From Micromonospora sp. HK10 (GTDB lineage Bacteria; Actinomycetota; Actinomycetes; Mycobacteriales; Micromonosporaceae): a stretch of DNA of 40,915 nucleotides. The position numbers and the translations under genes are program-made. Position 1 is the first letter of the stretch, and each line of letters begins with the position of its first letter. The notes under the pieces are model-generated. The model had not been told where the DNA came from. It saw nothing but the letters and a program-made list of their open reading frames with translations, and did not search any database. The stretch lies in the NCBI RefSeq assembly GCF_000982955.1, contig NZ_KQ058816.1, positions 1 to 40,915 on the forward strand, in the 5' to 3' direction. Below are positions 23,641 to 31,843 of the stretch, in pieces.

Positions 23641-23970
23641 GTGGATCTGAATGACTATCAGCGTGGCGCCCTGCGTACCGCCGCTCCGCGCGACCGGGCG
23701 AACGAGCTGCTCCACCTGGTGCTCGGGCTGGTCGGCGAGTCCGGTGAGATCGCCGAGAAGTTCAAGAAGTGGGTGCGCGACCACGACAGCGACGAGTCGC
23801 GGATCGACCGGGCCGACATCGCAAAGGAGCTCGGCGACGTGCTCTGGTACCTGGCGGTGCTCGCGGACTATCTCGACCTGTCGCTGGACGACATCGCGAC
23901 GGCCAACCTGGCCAAGGTCGCCAGCCGCCAGAGCCGGGGCGTGCTGGGCGGCAGCGGCGACAACCGCTGA
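23641..23970 (+). CDS. MazG-like nucleotide pyrophosphohydrolase
   Basis: A 109-aa all-alpha NTP pyrophosphohydrolase of the MazG/dUTPase superfamily. The metal-binding pattern ExxE...ExxD is visible as GESGEIAEKFKKW and KELGDVLWYLA. Members hydrolyse canonical or damaged (d)NTPs to monophosphates and pyrophosphate, cleaning nucleotide pools or adjusting (p)ppGpp-linked growth. It is about half the size of full MazG, as are most single-domain members. Start GTG 23641 appears leaderless. Followed by tandem repeats and a terminator. Confidence 0.85.
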   Translation: MDLNDYQRGALRTAAPRDRANELLHLVLGLVGESGEIAEKFKKWVRDHDSDESRIDRADIAKELGDVLWYLAVLADYLDLSLDDIATANLAKVASRQSRGVLGGSGDNR

Positions 23971-23996
23971 CCGGCGCGAGGGAGGGCGCGGGGGCA

Positions 23997-24077
23997 AGCG
24001 ACCGAGGACCGGCCGGAAGCCCAGGACCGGGGCCAGGAGCCGAGGACCGGGGGCAGAAGCCGAGAGCCGGGGGCTGA
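23997..24077 (+). repeat. 20-nt tandem repeats ahead of a terminator
   Basis: Units of the form AGCCGAGGACCGGGGGCAGA start at 24018, 24038 and 24058 (exact 20-nt period), with a degenerate 21-nt copy at 23997. The last copy runs into the terminator hairpin, whose 3' arm GCCCCCGGC can also pair with copy 3 with one mismatch. Confidence 0.75.
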
Positions 24078-24090
24078 CGTCGCCCCCGGC
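24066..24090. terminator. Bidirectional terminator of MazG-like and sugC-like genes
   Basis: GCCGGGGGC (24066-24074) and GCCCCCGGC (24082-24090) form a perfect 9-bp stem with a 7-nt loop, 18 nt past the minus-strand stop. Confidence 0.65.
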
Positions 24091-24108
24091 CCTGGCCTTC
24101 GGCTACGG

Positions 24109-25317
24109 TCAGTCGGCCAGCGCGCCTGCCGCCCGACCCTCGTGCAGGGTGAGGTTCCGGCCGCTGGCCGGGTCGAACAGGTGGATCTTTTCCAGGTTGA
24201 ACCAGACCCGGCGCTGCTCGCCCTCGCGTACCGGCGACTCGGCGGAGAGCCGGGTGACCAGGTTCGATCCCGCGCCGCTGAAGTCGGCCGCGCCGGCGTC
24301 GGCGGCCAGCTCCTCCAGCTCGGCGGCGGTGGCCCGCTCCCCCTCGACCGTGAAGTAGACGTACTTGTCGGAGCCCATCGACTCGACGATCTCGACGGGA
24401 GCGTCGAACTCCATGCCCCGGCGGCGGGTCTCCTCGTCCAGCAGCTCGGCGTCCTCGAAGTGCTCGGGTCGGATGCCGAGGATCAGTTCCCGGGGCGCGT
24501 CGGCACCGTCGAGCTGGCGGCGGATCCGGTCCCCGATCGGCACATCGCCAAGCGCGGTCCGCAGCCGGCCGTCGGCGACCGCGGCGTGCAGGAAGTTCAT
24601 CGACGGCGAGCCGATGAACCCGGCCACGAACAGGTTGCGTGGGTGGTCGTAGAGCTCCTGCGGCGGGCCGACCTGCTGCACCGCGCCGCCCCGCATGATC
24701 ACCACCCGGTCGCCGAGGGTCATCGCCTCGGTCTGGTCGTGGGTGACGTAGACGGTGGTGGTGCCGAGCTGCTTCTGCAGCCGGGACACCACCGTGCGCA
24801 TCTGCACCCGCAGCTTGGCATCCAGGTTGGACAGCGGCTCGTCCATCAGGAACGCCTTGGGCTGGCGTACGATCGCCCGGCCCATCGCCACCCGCTGCCG
24901 CTGCCCACCGGAGAGGTTGGCCGGTTTGCGGTCCAGCAGCGCGGTCAGCTCCAGCACCTTTGCCGCCTCGTCGACCTTCTGGTTGATGGTCTCCTTGTCC
25001 AGCTTCGCCAGCCGCAGGGGGAACGCCATGTTCTCCCGCACGGTCATGTTCGGGTAGAGCGCGTACGACTGGAAGACCATGGCGATGTCCCGCTCCCGGG
25101 GCGCCTTGTCGTTCACCCGCTCGCCGCCGATGCGCAGCTCACCGGAGCTGATGTCCTCCAACCCGGCGATCATGTTCAGGGTGGTGGACTTTCCGCAGCC
25201 CGACGGGCCGACCAGGATCACGAACTCGCCGTCGGCGATCTCCAGGTCGACGTCCCGCACCGCGGTGGTCCCGTCCGGGAACCGCTTGCTCACCTTGTCC
25301 AGCACGATGTCGGCCAT
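24109..25317 (-). CDS. sugC: Sugar ABC transporter ATP-binding protein (UgpC/SugC type)
   Basis: A 402-aa ABC ATPase of the CUT1/MalK class. Walker A is GPSGCGKST (about 36-44), the signature LSGGQ, Walker B 'AFLMDEPLSNLD', the switch His in YVTHDQTEAM; a C-terminal OB-type regulatory region (about 240-395) follows. It powers the two permeases encoded just upstream. Start ATG 25317 is preferred (GGTGG SD); an ATG three codons earlier is in frame. The gap to the permease stop is 9 nt, so it is the last gene of a four-gene operon. In some actinomycetes one such ATPase (MsiK) serves several importers; being in the operon suggests a dedicated subunit here. Confidence 0.93.
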   Translation of the reverse strand: MADIVLDKVSKRFPDGTTAVRDVDLEIADGEFVILVGPSGCGKSTTLNMIAGLEDISSGELRIGGERVNDKAPRERDIAMVFQSYALYPNMTVRENMAFPLRLAKLDKETINQKVDEAAKVLELTALLDRKPANLSGGQRQRVAMGRAIVRQPKAFLMDEPLSNLDAKLRVQMRTVVSRLQKQLGTTTVYVTHDQTEAMTLGDRVVIMRGGAVQQVGPPQELYDHPRNLFVAGFIGSPSMNFLHAAVADGRLRTALGDVPIGDRIRRQLDGADAPRELILGIRPEHFEDAELLDEETRRRGMEFDAPVEIVESMGSDKYVYFTVEGERATAAELEELAADAGAADFSGAGSNLVTRLSAESPVREGEQRRVWFNLEKIHLFDPASGRNLTLHEGRAAGALAD

Positions 25318-25326
25318 TGCTACCAC

Positions 25327-26163
25327 CTATCCCTTTACTGCGCCGGAGGTCAGACCCGAGACGATGCGGCGCTGGAAGAAGAGCACGAACAGGATGATCG
25401 GCACGGTGATCACCACGGCGGCGGCGCAGATCGCCCCGGTCGGGTCCTCGAACTGCGACTCACCGGTGAAGAACTGCAGCGCCACCGGCACCGTGCGGGA
25501 CCGCTCGGTCGAGGTGAGCGTGATCGCGAACAGGAAGTCGTTCCAGCAGAAGATGAAGACCAGGATGGCCGTGGTGAACACGCCGGGCGCGGCCAGCGGC
25601 GCGATCACCCGCCGGAACGCCTGGCCCTGGGTGGCGCCGTCCATCTTCGCCGCCTTCTCCAGGTCCCACGGGATCTGCTTGAAGAACGCCGACAGCGTGT
25701 AGATCGCCAGCGGCAGCGCGAACGTGATGTACGGCAGGATCAGCCCCGGCCAGGTGTCGAAGATGCCCAGCTGCCGCTCGATCTCGAACAGCGGCGACAC
25801 CAGCGACACCTGCGGGAACATCGCGATCAGCAGCGAGACGCCGACCAGCAGCTTCTTGCCGGGGAAGTCCAGCCGGGAGATCGCGTACGCGGCCATCGTC
25901 CCGAGCACCACCGCGATGGCGGTGGCGATTAGCGCGATGCCGATCGAGTTGATCAGGGCCCGGACGAACTGGTCGGTGTCGAAGATGGTCCGGTAGTTGT
26001 CCAGCGTCCACTCCCGCGGCCAGAACTTGCCGTCGGTGAGCGTGGCCGAGGTCTTGAAGGACAGCGAGGCGATCCAGAGCACCGGAACCAGCGCGAAGAC
26101 GACCACGATGACGTCCAGCAGGCCCCAGCGCAGCTTCGCCCGGGTGGTGGTTTCCACTGCCAT
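25327..26163 (-). CDS. sugB: Sugar ABC transporter permease (SugB type)
   Basis: A 278-aa inner-membrane permease with six helices and the EAA loop '[19 protein letters not shown]' that docks on the ATPase. Length and many segments ('[24 protein letters not shown]', '[15 protein letters not shown]', C-terminal '[14 protein letters not shown]') are nearly those I recall for mycobacterial SugB of the trehalose importer. Start ATG 26163 has GAGAGG upstream and is one base after the stop of the preceding permease gene (TGAcATG), indicating coupling. Confidence 0.92.
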   Translation of the reverse strand: MAVETTTRAKLRWGLLDVIVVVFALVPVLWIASLSFKTSATLTDGKFWPREWTLDNYRTIFDTDQFVRALINSIGIALIATAIAVVLGTMAAYAISRLDFPGKKLLVGVSLLIAMFPQVSLVSPLFEIERQLGIFDTWPGLILPYITFALPLAIYTLSAFFKQIPWDLEKAAKMDGATQGQAFRRVIAPLAAPGVFTTAILVFIFCWNDFLFAITLTSTERSRTVPVALQFFTGESQFEDPTGAICAAAVVITVPIILFVLFFQRRIVSGLTSGAVKG

Positions 26164-26164
26164 G

Positions 26165-27160
26165 TCAGCGCCTCTCCCCGTCGTCGCTGCCCGGGGCAGC
26201 GGTGCCGAACAGCTTCACGAAGACGAACGCGATGATCGCCACGGTGAGGAAGATCAGCACCGACATCGTGGAGCCGATGCCGAGGTTCAAGCCCCGGATC
26301 AGGTTGTTGTAGGCCAGCATCGATACCGACGAGGTCTCGTTGGCGCCCGAGGTGAGCACGAAGATGTTGTCGAAGACCCGGAACGCGTCCAGGGTGCGGA
26401 AGAGCAGGGCGACCAGGATGGCCGGCTTCATCACCGGCAACATCACCTTGGTGAACCGCTGCCACCCGGTCGCGCCGTCGGTGGAGGCCGCCTTGAGCAG
26501 GTCCTCGGGCACCAGCGCCAGCCCGGCCATCAGCAGCAGCGCCATGAACGGGGTGGTCTTCCAGATCTCGGCCAGCATGATGATCGCCAGTGAGCTGGCC
26601 CGCTCGGTGAGCGGGGCGCTGCCGTCGAGGAGGTTGGCCAGGTAGCCGGTGCCGGGCGTCCAGGCGTACCGCCAGGAGAAAGCCGCCACGACCGTGACGA
26701 TGCCGTACGGGATCAGCGCCGCGGTGCGGACGATGCCCCGGCCGACCAGGGTCCGGTGCATGATCAGGGCCAGGCCCATGCCGAGCACCAGCTCGATCAC
26801 CACGGTGACCACGGTGATCAGGGCGGTCACCCCGAACGCGGTCCACCAGAACTGGTTGGTCAGCACGGTCACGTAGTTGTCCAGCCCGACGAACTCGCGC
26901 TCGTCCGGGAAGCGCAGGTCGAAGCGCTGCAGGGACAGCCAGACCGAGTAGAGGATCGGGTACGCGGTGACCAGCACCATGACCAGGGCGGCCGGCGCGC
27001 AGAGCAGCCAGCCGAGGCGTCGCTCGGCCCGCTTGTTCTCGCTCAGCGGGGGCCTGGGCCGGCGGCCGGCGCGCTGGCCGGGCACCGCGGCGTGCCGGCC
27101 GGTGGGGCGTTCGGCCTCGGCCGCGACGTCCGCACCGGCGGGCGTGGCGTTGATGCTCAT
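26165..27160 (-). CDS. sugA: Sugar ABC transporter permease (SugA type)
   Basis: A 331-aa MalF-class permease: a Pro/Arg-rich cytoplasmic N-terminus (1-47), then six helices and the EAA loop '[21 protein letters not shown]'. Paired with the SugB-type permease it would form the membrane channel. The order lipoprotein, permease, permease, ATPase is that of mycobacterial lpqY-sugA-sugB-sugC. Start ATG 27160 has GGAGGTGA. The gap to the upstream lipoprotein gene is 43 nt. Confidence 0.92.
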   Translation of the reverse strand: MSINATPAGADVAAEAERPTGRHAAVPGQRAGRRPRPPLSENKRAERRLGWLLCAPAALVMVLVTAYPILYSVWLSLQRFDLRFPDEREFVGLDNYVTVLTNQFWWTAFGVTALITVVTVVIELVLGMGLALIMHRTLVGRGIVRTAALIPYGIVTVVAAFSWRYAWTPGTGYLANLLDGSAPLTERASSLAIIMLAEIWKTTPFMALLLMAGLALVPEDLLKAASTDGATGWQRFTKVMLPVMKPAILVALLFRTLDAFRVFDNIFVLTSGANETSSVSMLAYNNLIRGLNLGIGSTMSVLIFLTVAIIAFVFVKLFGTAAPGSDDGERR

Positions 27161-27203
27161 GCGGTCACCTCCGGACGGTCGTCGGCGAAGCGGTGACGGA
27201 CGG

Positions 27204-28493
27204 TCACGGCAGGACCCCCTTTGACTCGAGGGCGTCGGCGATCGCCGAGCGCAGCTCGTCCGCGGTCTGCTCGGGGCGGATGCCGGACGGCGGCGACAGG
27301 ATCGCCGACATCACCGTGGAGATGCTCTGGTACGCGGGGGTCAACGGCCGGACCGCCGGCTCCTTGAGCTCCTCCAGGATGGTGTCCTTCATCGGGTACG
27401 CCTGGTCCATCTCCGGGTCGTCGTAAACCCGCTCGATGGTCGGCGGGACGCCGTCCTTGACGGCGGAGAACTTCTGGTGCTCGGCGTCGCGGATGCACTT
27501 CGCGGCCTCGAAGGACTCCCCCGGATGCTTCGAGTAGGTGCTGACCGCCAGGTTGACCCCGCCGATGGTGACCTTGCTCGGGGTGTTCGCCTCGATGCCC
27601 GGCACCCGGGCCCACTTCACCTTCTGCGCCAGCTCCGGGTTCGCCTCCTGCATGGCCGGATACACGAACGGCCAGTTGACCTGGAAGGCGCCCGCGCCGG
27701 ACTGGAACTCCAGCCGGACCGGGTCCTCGGTGGCGTTGCTGAACGACGGCGACGTCACGCCCGACGTGGCGAACTTCTTGAGCTGGTCGAGCGCGCGTAC
27801 GGTGCCGGCGTCCATCACGGCCCGCTTGCCGTCGTCGCTGAGGATCTTGCCGCCGGCGCTCTCCGCCAGCGTGTTGTAGAGGACGACCAGACCCTCGTAC
27901 TGCGCGCCCATGGTGAGCACCTGGTACGGCTTGCCCTGCTGCTTGAGCTGCTGGGCCGCGCTGATCATCTCGTCCCACGTCTTCGGCGGCTCCGGCACCA
28001 GGTCGGTGCGGTACCAGAGGAGCTGGACGTTGGTGTTCTTCGGCGCGGCGTACAGCTTGCCCTCGTAGCGGGCGGTGTCCAGCGGGCCGGCGAGGGTGCC
28101 CTGCTCCACCTCGGCCTTGTCCTGGCCGGTCCACTCCCGGATCCAGTCGGCGCTGGCGAACTCCTGGGTCCAGGTGATGTCGAGGCCGAGCACGTCCATG
28201 CCGCTGTCCTGCGCGGCGAGCCGGCGCACCATCTGCACCCGCTGCTCGTCGGCCTGCCGGGGCAGCACCCGGTAGACGATCCGGTAGCGCCCGTCGGCGC
28301 GGGCGTTGCAGTCGTCGACCACCTTCTGCAGGTTCTGCTCCGGCGGGTAGTACAGGTTGATCGTCGGCGGGCCGCCGTCACCGCCGGAACCGCAGGCGGC
28401 CAGCGGCGCCGTCAACGCCAGCGCGGCGGCTGCCGCGGCGGCACGCCGTGCCGGTCGCCGCCGTTGCGCGGCCCTGTCGGGGTCTGTCGTCAT
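27204..28493 (-). CDS. lpqY: Extracellular sugar-binding lipoprotein (LpqY type)
   Basis: A 429-aa substrate-binding protein of the CUT1 class. The signal peptide ends in the lipobox LAAC with Cys34 as the lipidated residue; a Gly/Ser linker follows, and the mature part shows the two-lobed sugar-binding pattern ('TWDEMISAAQQLKQQGKPYQ', 'GAGAFQVNWPFVYPAM', 'GGVNLAVSTYSKHPGESFEAAKCI'). In mycobacteria LpqY captures trehalose released from cell-wall lipids; here trehalose is the best guess, with maltose or other alpha-glucosides possible. Start ATG 28493 follows GGGGGAGGG. First gene of the importer operon; no clear promoter was identified. Confidence 0.88.
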   Translation of the reverse strand: MTTDPDRAAQRRRPARRAAAAAAALALTAPLAACGSGGDGGPPTINLYYPPEQNLQKVVDDCNARADGRYRIVYRVLPRQADEQRVQMVRRLAAQDSGMDVLGLDITWTQEFASADWIREWTGQDKAEVEQGTLAGPLDTARYEGKLYAAPKNTNVQLLWYRTDLVPEPPKTWDEMISAAQQLKQQGKPYQVLTMGAQYEGLVVLYNTLAESAGGKILSDDGKRAVMDAGTVRALDQLKKFATSGVTSPSFSNATEDPVRLEFQSGAGAFQVNWPFVYPAMQEANPELAQKVKWARVPGIEANTPSKVTIGGVNLAVSTYSKHPGESFEAAKCIRDAEHQKFSAVKDGVPPTIERVYDDPEMDQAYPMKDTILEELKEPAVRPLTPAYQSISTVMSAILSPPSGIRPEQTADELRSAIADALESKGVLP

Positions 28494-28713
28494 CGCCCTC
28501 CCCCTCTCGTTGGCGAAGAGCCGGGGAGGTCACCCGTGCCCCGGCGCACGGCGAGACGGTCGGGACACCGGCCACGCACCGTTTCGCCCGCGCCCCGGGC
28601 GTTTCGTGCGCTGGACAGTGCCCTACCTGCGACGTCATGAAACGTGACGGTCACGGGACGGACACCACAGGTCACCTGGTGGGACGGATCACCCCGCGCG
28701 GCCTGCGCGGCCC

Positions 28714-28790
28714 GGTCGCCGCCCGCCCGGTCCGGCCGGCCTGGTCGCCGCCCGCCGGTCCGGCCAGCCTGCGTCGCCCGCCGTCCGGCC
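28714..28790. repeat. 28-29-nt tandem repeats, about 2.7 copies
   Basis: The unit GGTCGCCGCCCGCCGGTCC... starts at 28714 and 28743, with a decayed third copy from 28771. Pure G/C composition; no coding sense. Confidence 0.5.
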
Positions 28791-28985
28791 GTGGCGATCC
28801 GCCGGGCGGCCGGGCGCACGTCCCAGGCTGTGGACGGTGAGGCTACCCAGCGTGCGCTTCGGTGGGTTAGCGTCAGGTCTGCTCCGCAGCCAGCGCGTCG
28901 CCGTCGAAGTCGATACGCCTCCGGCCGACCCCCAGCCCGCCCGATCGGTTGGTTCTCGCGCGAACGTCCCTCTGCGGTCCCACCG

Positions 28986-29006
28986 GTTGGGCAGGATCAG
29001 CCCAAC
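28986..29006 (+). promoter_or_regulatory. Small hairpin abutting the SD of the RusA-like gene
   Basis: GTTGGGC and GCCCAAC pair over 7 bp around AGGATCA; the SD GAGGAGG begins immediately after. It could modulate ribosome access. Confidence 0.35.
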
Positions 29007-29020
29007 GAGGAGGTGCCGTC

Positions 29021-29452
29021 GTGCAGGACACCCGCGCTCTCGCCCTGACGTTCGAGGTGAGCGGCCTGCCCCCGGTCAAGACCGAGGCCCTGTCCCTCTT
29101 CGCCGCCGGGCACCGGCAGGCGACGAGGGTCCGTGCCCTGCTCCAGGCCGCCTGCACGGCGGCCCAGCACTCCGGCTGGACCCCGCTCGCCGGTCCGGTG
29201 GAGGTGGACGTGACCCTGCGCTGTCCGCCCGGGCACCGCACCTCCGACGCCAGCACGCTGCTGGGCGGGGTCTGCGCGGTGCTCCAGGACAAGAAGCGGG
29301 TGGCGAACATCGGCCTGGCCCACCTCGGGGTGCTGGTCGACGTCGCCCTCTACGGCGACGACCGGCAGATCCGCCGGCTGGCGTACGCCGAGGAGCCGGC
29401 CGAGGACTTCTCGTACCAGGTCCGGGTGGCCGCCGTACCGACGGCGGTTTGA
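29021..29452 (+). CDS. RusA-like fold protein, possibly inactive resolvase homologue
   Basis: A 143-aa cytoplasmic protein. The pattern 'PVEVDVTLRCPPGHRTSDASTLLGGVCAVLQDKK' followed by 'VALYGDDRQIRRLAYAEE' follows the RusA Holliday-junction resolvase layout, where an Asp-x-Asp-Asn at the head of a helix and a later DDxQI supply the metal ligands. Here the first motif reads DAS rather than D-x-D-N, so one catalytic acid seems lost, while DDRQI is kept. RusA genes normally lie in prophages; this one is in a non-phage setting with native codon bias. Start GTG 29021 has GAGGAGGT. The fold assignment is by motif reading only. Confidence 0.55.
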   Translation: MQDTRALALTFEVSGLPPVKTEALSLFAAGHRQATRVRALLQAACTAAQHSGWTPLAGPVEVDVTLRCPPGHRTSDASTLLGGVCAVLQDKKRVANIGLAHLGVLVDVALYGDDRQIRRLAYAEEPAEDFSYQVRVAAVPTAV

Positions 29453-29499
29453 CCGACGGCCGCGGTGGGGTATCGCGGACGCCGATGAAGGGAGCGCCG

Positions 29500-29775
29500 A
29501 TGTCGGAGCCACATGTCACGCTCGATCCGAGAGGGCTGGATCCGGTGCAGCAGAAGCTGCGCGGCCCGCTGGAGGATCAGCTGACCTCGGCTTTGCAGGC
29601 GGCCGCCGATCGGATCCGCGCCGACTACGCGGGCGAGCCGGTCGAGGACGTGTGCCGTCGGCTGCTCGACGAGACCCGCGCCGGCCTGCACCCGGACATC
29701 GCCGCGGGGTTCAACCCGGACATGGACGAGTTCTGCCGGGTGGCCGTGGCGATCGTCCGGGGCGAGATCTCCTGA
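29500..29775 (+). CDS. Conserved hypothetical protein (91 aa)
   Basis: A 91-aa mostly alpha-helical soluble protein ('LEDQLTSALQAAADRIRADYAGEPVEDVCRRLLDETRAGLHPDIAAGFNPD'), acidic, without signal peptide or membrane segment. I do not recognise a named family. Start ATG 29500 has GGGAG 7 nt upstream; an in-frame ATG at 29485 is also possible. It follows the RusA-like gene by 47 nt and may be co-transcribed. Confidence 0.7.
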   Translation: MSEPHVTLDPRGLDPVQQKLRGPLEDQLTSALQAAADRIRADYAGEPVEDVCRRLLDETRAGLHPDIAAGFNPDMDEFCRVAVAIVRGEIS

Positions 29776-29841
29776 CCCGCACGGGACCGGCCGCGCGGCC
29801 CGTACCGATGGCGGGCCGGCGCGGCGGGCGCTGGCTGCTGT

Positions 29842-30774
29842 TCAGCCGTTGAGGTTCATCGACCGCAGCAGCACCAGCGCGAGCAGCAGCAGCGCCAGGG
29901 CGACGATCACCGCCGCCTGCACGGCCGTCCGCCGCTTCGCCGGCGCGTACGCGATCCCGAGGCCCGCCAGGCCTCCGACCAGCAGGCCACCCAGGTGCCC
30001 CTGCCAGGACGTCCAACCGGCGGAGAGCACCATCCAGATCAGGAACGGGATGATCACCCGGCTCGGCTCGATCGGGTGGTGGTGCAGCCGTCGGGCGAGC
30101 ACCACGTAGCAGCCGGCCAGCCCGTACACCGCGCCGGAGGCGCCCACGGCGCCCTGGTGCGGGTCGACGAGGAAGCCGAGCACCGAACCGCCGAGCGCGG
30201 CGAGCAGGTAGACCGCCAGGAACCGCGACCCGCCGAGCCGTTCCTCGACCACCCGACCGAGCAGCCAGAGCCAGTACAGGTTGAACACGATGTGCAGGAT
30301 GCCGAGGACGCCCTGGGTGGGCAGCAGGTGCAGGAAGGCGGAGGTGATCAGGCGGTACCACTCGCCGTGCGCGATCCCGATGAGCCGGTAGCCCGGGTAG
30401 TCGGCGCCGTCGTCGACGTACCGCTGGCCGGCGTCGTCGACCAGCGCGGTGCCGATGCTGTCGAACTGGTCGAGGATCGCCGGGTGGGCCAGCTCCAGCA
30501 GGTAGGCCAGCACGGTGAGCGCGATGAGCGTGTACGTCACCACCGGGCGGCTGGTCGGCCGGCCACCGAAGACGGTCCGGGCCTGCCGGACGGTGCGGTT
30601 GTCGTCGCGTACGCAGTCCGGGCAGCGGTGCCCCACCGGGGCCTCGCGCATGCAGTCCGGGCAGATGTGCCGGTCGCAGCGGGCGCAGCGCAGCAGCGTC
30701 TCCCGCCGGGGGTGCCGGTAGCAGGTGGTCCGCCCGTCCTCGGCGGGAGGCGGGTTGGTGCTGATGGTGTCCAT
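29842..30774 (-). CDS. Rhomboid family intramembrane serine protease with N-terminal zinc finger
   Basis: A 310-aa membrane protease. Residues 17-55 form a B-box-like zinc finger (CYRH...CARC...CPDC...HRCPDC). Six or seven helices follow. The catalytic Ser213 is in GASGAVYG and the His260 in WQGHLGG; the oxyanion-side HxxxN pair is His161/Asn165 (HIVFN). Rhomboids cleave single-pass proteins within the membrane; actinobacterial substrates are mostly unknown. Start ATG 30774; its SD (GGGGA) is rather distant. The C-terminus ends in a short helix after the catalytic core. Confidence 0.93.
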   Translation of the reverse strand: MDTISTNPPPAEDGRTTCYRHPRRETLLRCARCDRHICPDCMREAPVGHRCPDCVRDDNRTVRQARTVFGGRPTSRPVVTYTLIALTVLAYLLELAHPAILDQFDSIGTALVDDAGQRYVDDGADYPGYRLIGIAHGEWYRLITSAFLHLLPTQGVLGILHIVFNLYWLWLLGRVVEERLGGSRFLAVYLLAALGGSVLGFLVDPHQGAVGASGAVYGLAGCYVVLARRLHHHPIEPSRVIIPFLIWMVLSAGWTSWQGHLGGLLVGGLAGLGIAYAPAKRRTAVQAAVIVALALLLLALVLLRSMNLNG

Positions 30775-30869
30775 GTCGTACGCGGGTCCCCAGGTCGGGC
30801 GTCGGGTGGGACCGGAGGCTACCCCGACCGGCCGGGCACGCGCATCGGCCGGTCCGGGCGGCCGGCGGG

Positions 30870-31649
30870 TCAGTAGCGGTCGAGCACCGCGTAGGGGCTG
30901 AGCACGATGCGCGGGTGGGCGGCCGGGTCCAGCCAGGTGAGCACGCCGACCAGGTGCTCGTGGGAGAGGCTGACGCAGCCCGCGGTCGGGCCCGACGGGG
31001 TCGTGCTGAACTCGTGCAGGAAGATCCCGCTGCCGGCGCCGGGGACCGGCTTGGGCACGTTCGGCGCCATGTTGTAGGTGATCACCGCGAAGTGGGTGTA
31101 CGCGGGCCGCTCCTGCCAGAGCGCCTCGCTGTAGCCGCCGGGGTTGGTGGTGCTGTGCTGGAACGTGTTGTACGCGGGCGAGGCCGGGTTCTCGTTCCAC
31201 CAGTCGTTGGTGACGATCGGGTGGTAGGGGTACCGGACGCCCGGGTTGGCGGCGATGCCATACATGGTCGGGCCGAAGGAGTAGACGCCGGTGGGTGTGG
31301 TCGCGACGCCCTCGACGTGGTTGTCGCTGAAGCCCTTGGCGCCGATCCGGGCCGGCAGCGGCGCGGACACCGGCACCCAGCGGGCGCCGGCCTTCCGGAA
31401 CGTCTCGAGCGTCGCGGACGTGGTGGTCCAGCTCGTCGCGCCGACGATGACCACCTGCGTGGTCTCCTTCGGCAGCGTGCGCAGCAGCGAGGCGCGGTTC
31501 TTGGTGACCACGCCGCCGCGGGGCAGGGCGGGGTTGGTCGGTCCGACGTCGGGATCGGTGATGGCCGCCGCGGCGGGCGTGGCGCCGCCGGCGATGACCG
31601 GCGCCGCGACGCCCGCGGCGGCGCCGATGATGAGGGATCTCCGCTTCAC
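30870..31649 (-). CDS. Secreted L,D-transpeptidase (YkuD-type) family protein
   Basis: A 259-aa exported protein. The signal peptide is KRRSLIIGAAAGVAAPVIAGG up to about residue 28 (AAAA-I). The C-terminal catalytic stretch 'GIFLHEFSTTPSGPTAGCVSL' gives the conserved His212 and the Cys225 nucleophile of L,D-transpeptidase-like enzymes, which make 3-3 cross-links in peptidoglycan or attach proteins to it. The mid region is closest to actinobacterial YkuD/ErfK-like secreted proteins. Start GTG 31649: CAGGAT ends 6 nt upstream and may act as SD or as a -10 box. The open frame extends to 31808 but that part lacks coding character and overlaps a strong hairpin. Confidence 0.82.
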   Translation of the reverse strand: MKRRSLIIGAAAGVAAPVIAGGATPAAAAITDPDVGPTNPALPRGGVVTKNRASLLRTLPKETTQVVIVGATSWTTTSATLETFRKAGARWVPVSAPLPARIGAKGFSDNHVEGVATTPTGVYSFGPTMYGIAANPGVRYPYHPIVTNDWWNENPASPAYNTFQHSTTNPGGYSEALWQERPAYTHFAVITYNMAPNVPKPVPGAGSGIFLHEFSTTPSGPTAGCVSLSHEHLVGVLTWLDPAAHPRIVLSPYAVLDRY

Positions 31650-31708
31650 CCGGACGATCCTGGCACTTCGCCCGAAATCCCGCAGCCCCGTGGAGAGTGA
31701 CATTTCTG

Positions 31709-31762
31709 CCGGACGGGTCAGGACCGGGTCCGCAACTCCCCGGTCCTGACCCCAGCCGTCCG
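31709..31762 (-). promoter_or_regulatory. Long hairpin in the transpeptidase leader
   Basis: GGGTCAGGACCGGG (31715-31728) and CCCGGTCCTGACCC (31739-31752) pair over 14 bp, and outer arms GCCGGACGG/CCGTCCGGC lengthen the stem past a 3-nt bulge. It ends 60 nt before the start codon and could be the expression platform (terminator) of a regulated leader. Confidence 0.55.
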
Positions 31763-31798
31763 GCGTGGTAGCGGTCTCCGCCGTCGCGAGCACCGGCA

Positions 31799-31819
31799 GG
31801 CGTGGCACGCCGCCACGCC
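31799..31819 (-). terminator. Hairpin after the candidate aptamer
   Basis: GGCGTGGC and GCCACGCC pair over 8 bp with a 5-nt loop, about 25 nt after the candidate aptamer in the minus direction. It could be a riboswitch terminator. Confidence 0.4.
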
Positions 31820-31843
31820 GGGCTCAACACGGCGAGCCGGCCC

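Larger units (their letters stand above)
28494..29020. other. 527-nt divergent gap with repeats and operator-like symmetry
   Basis: No credible ORF. It contains a dyad around AGGT-C-ACCT (28669-28677, within 28665-28682) that might be a regulator site for the importer operon, 28-29-nt tandem repeats at 28714-28790, and a small hairpin just before the SD of the plus-strand gene. Confidence 0.5.
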
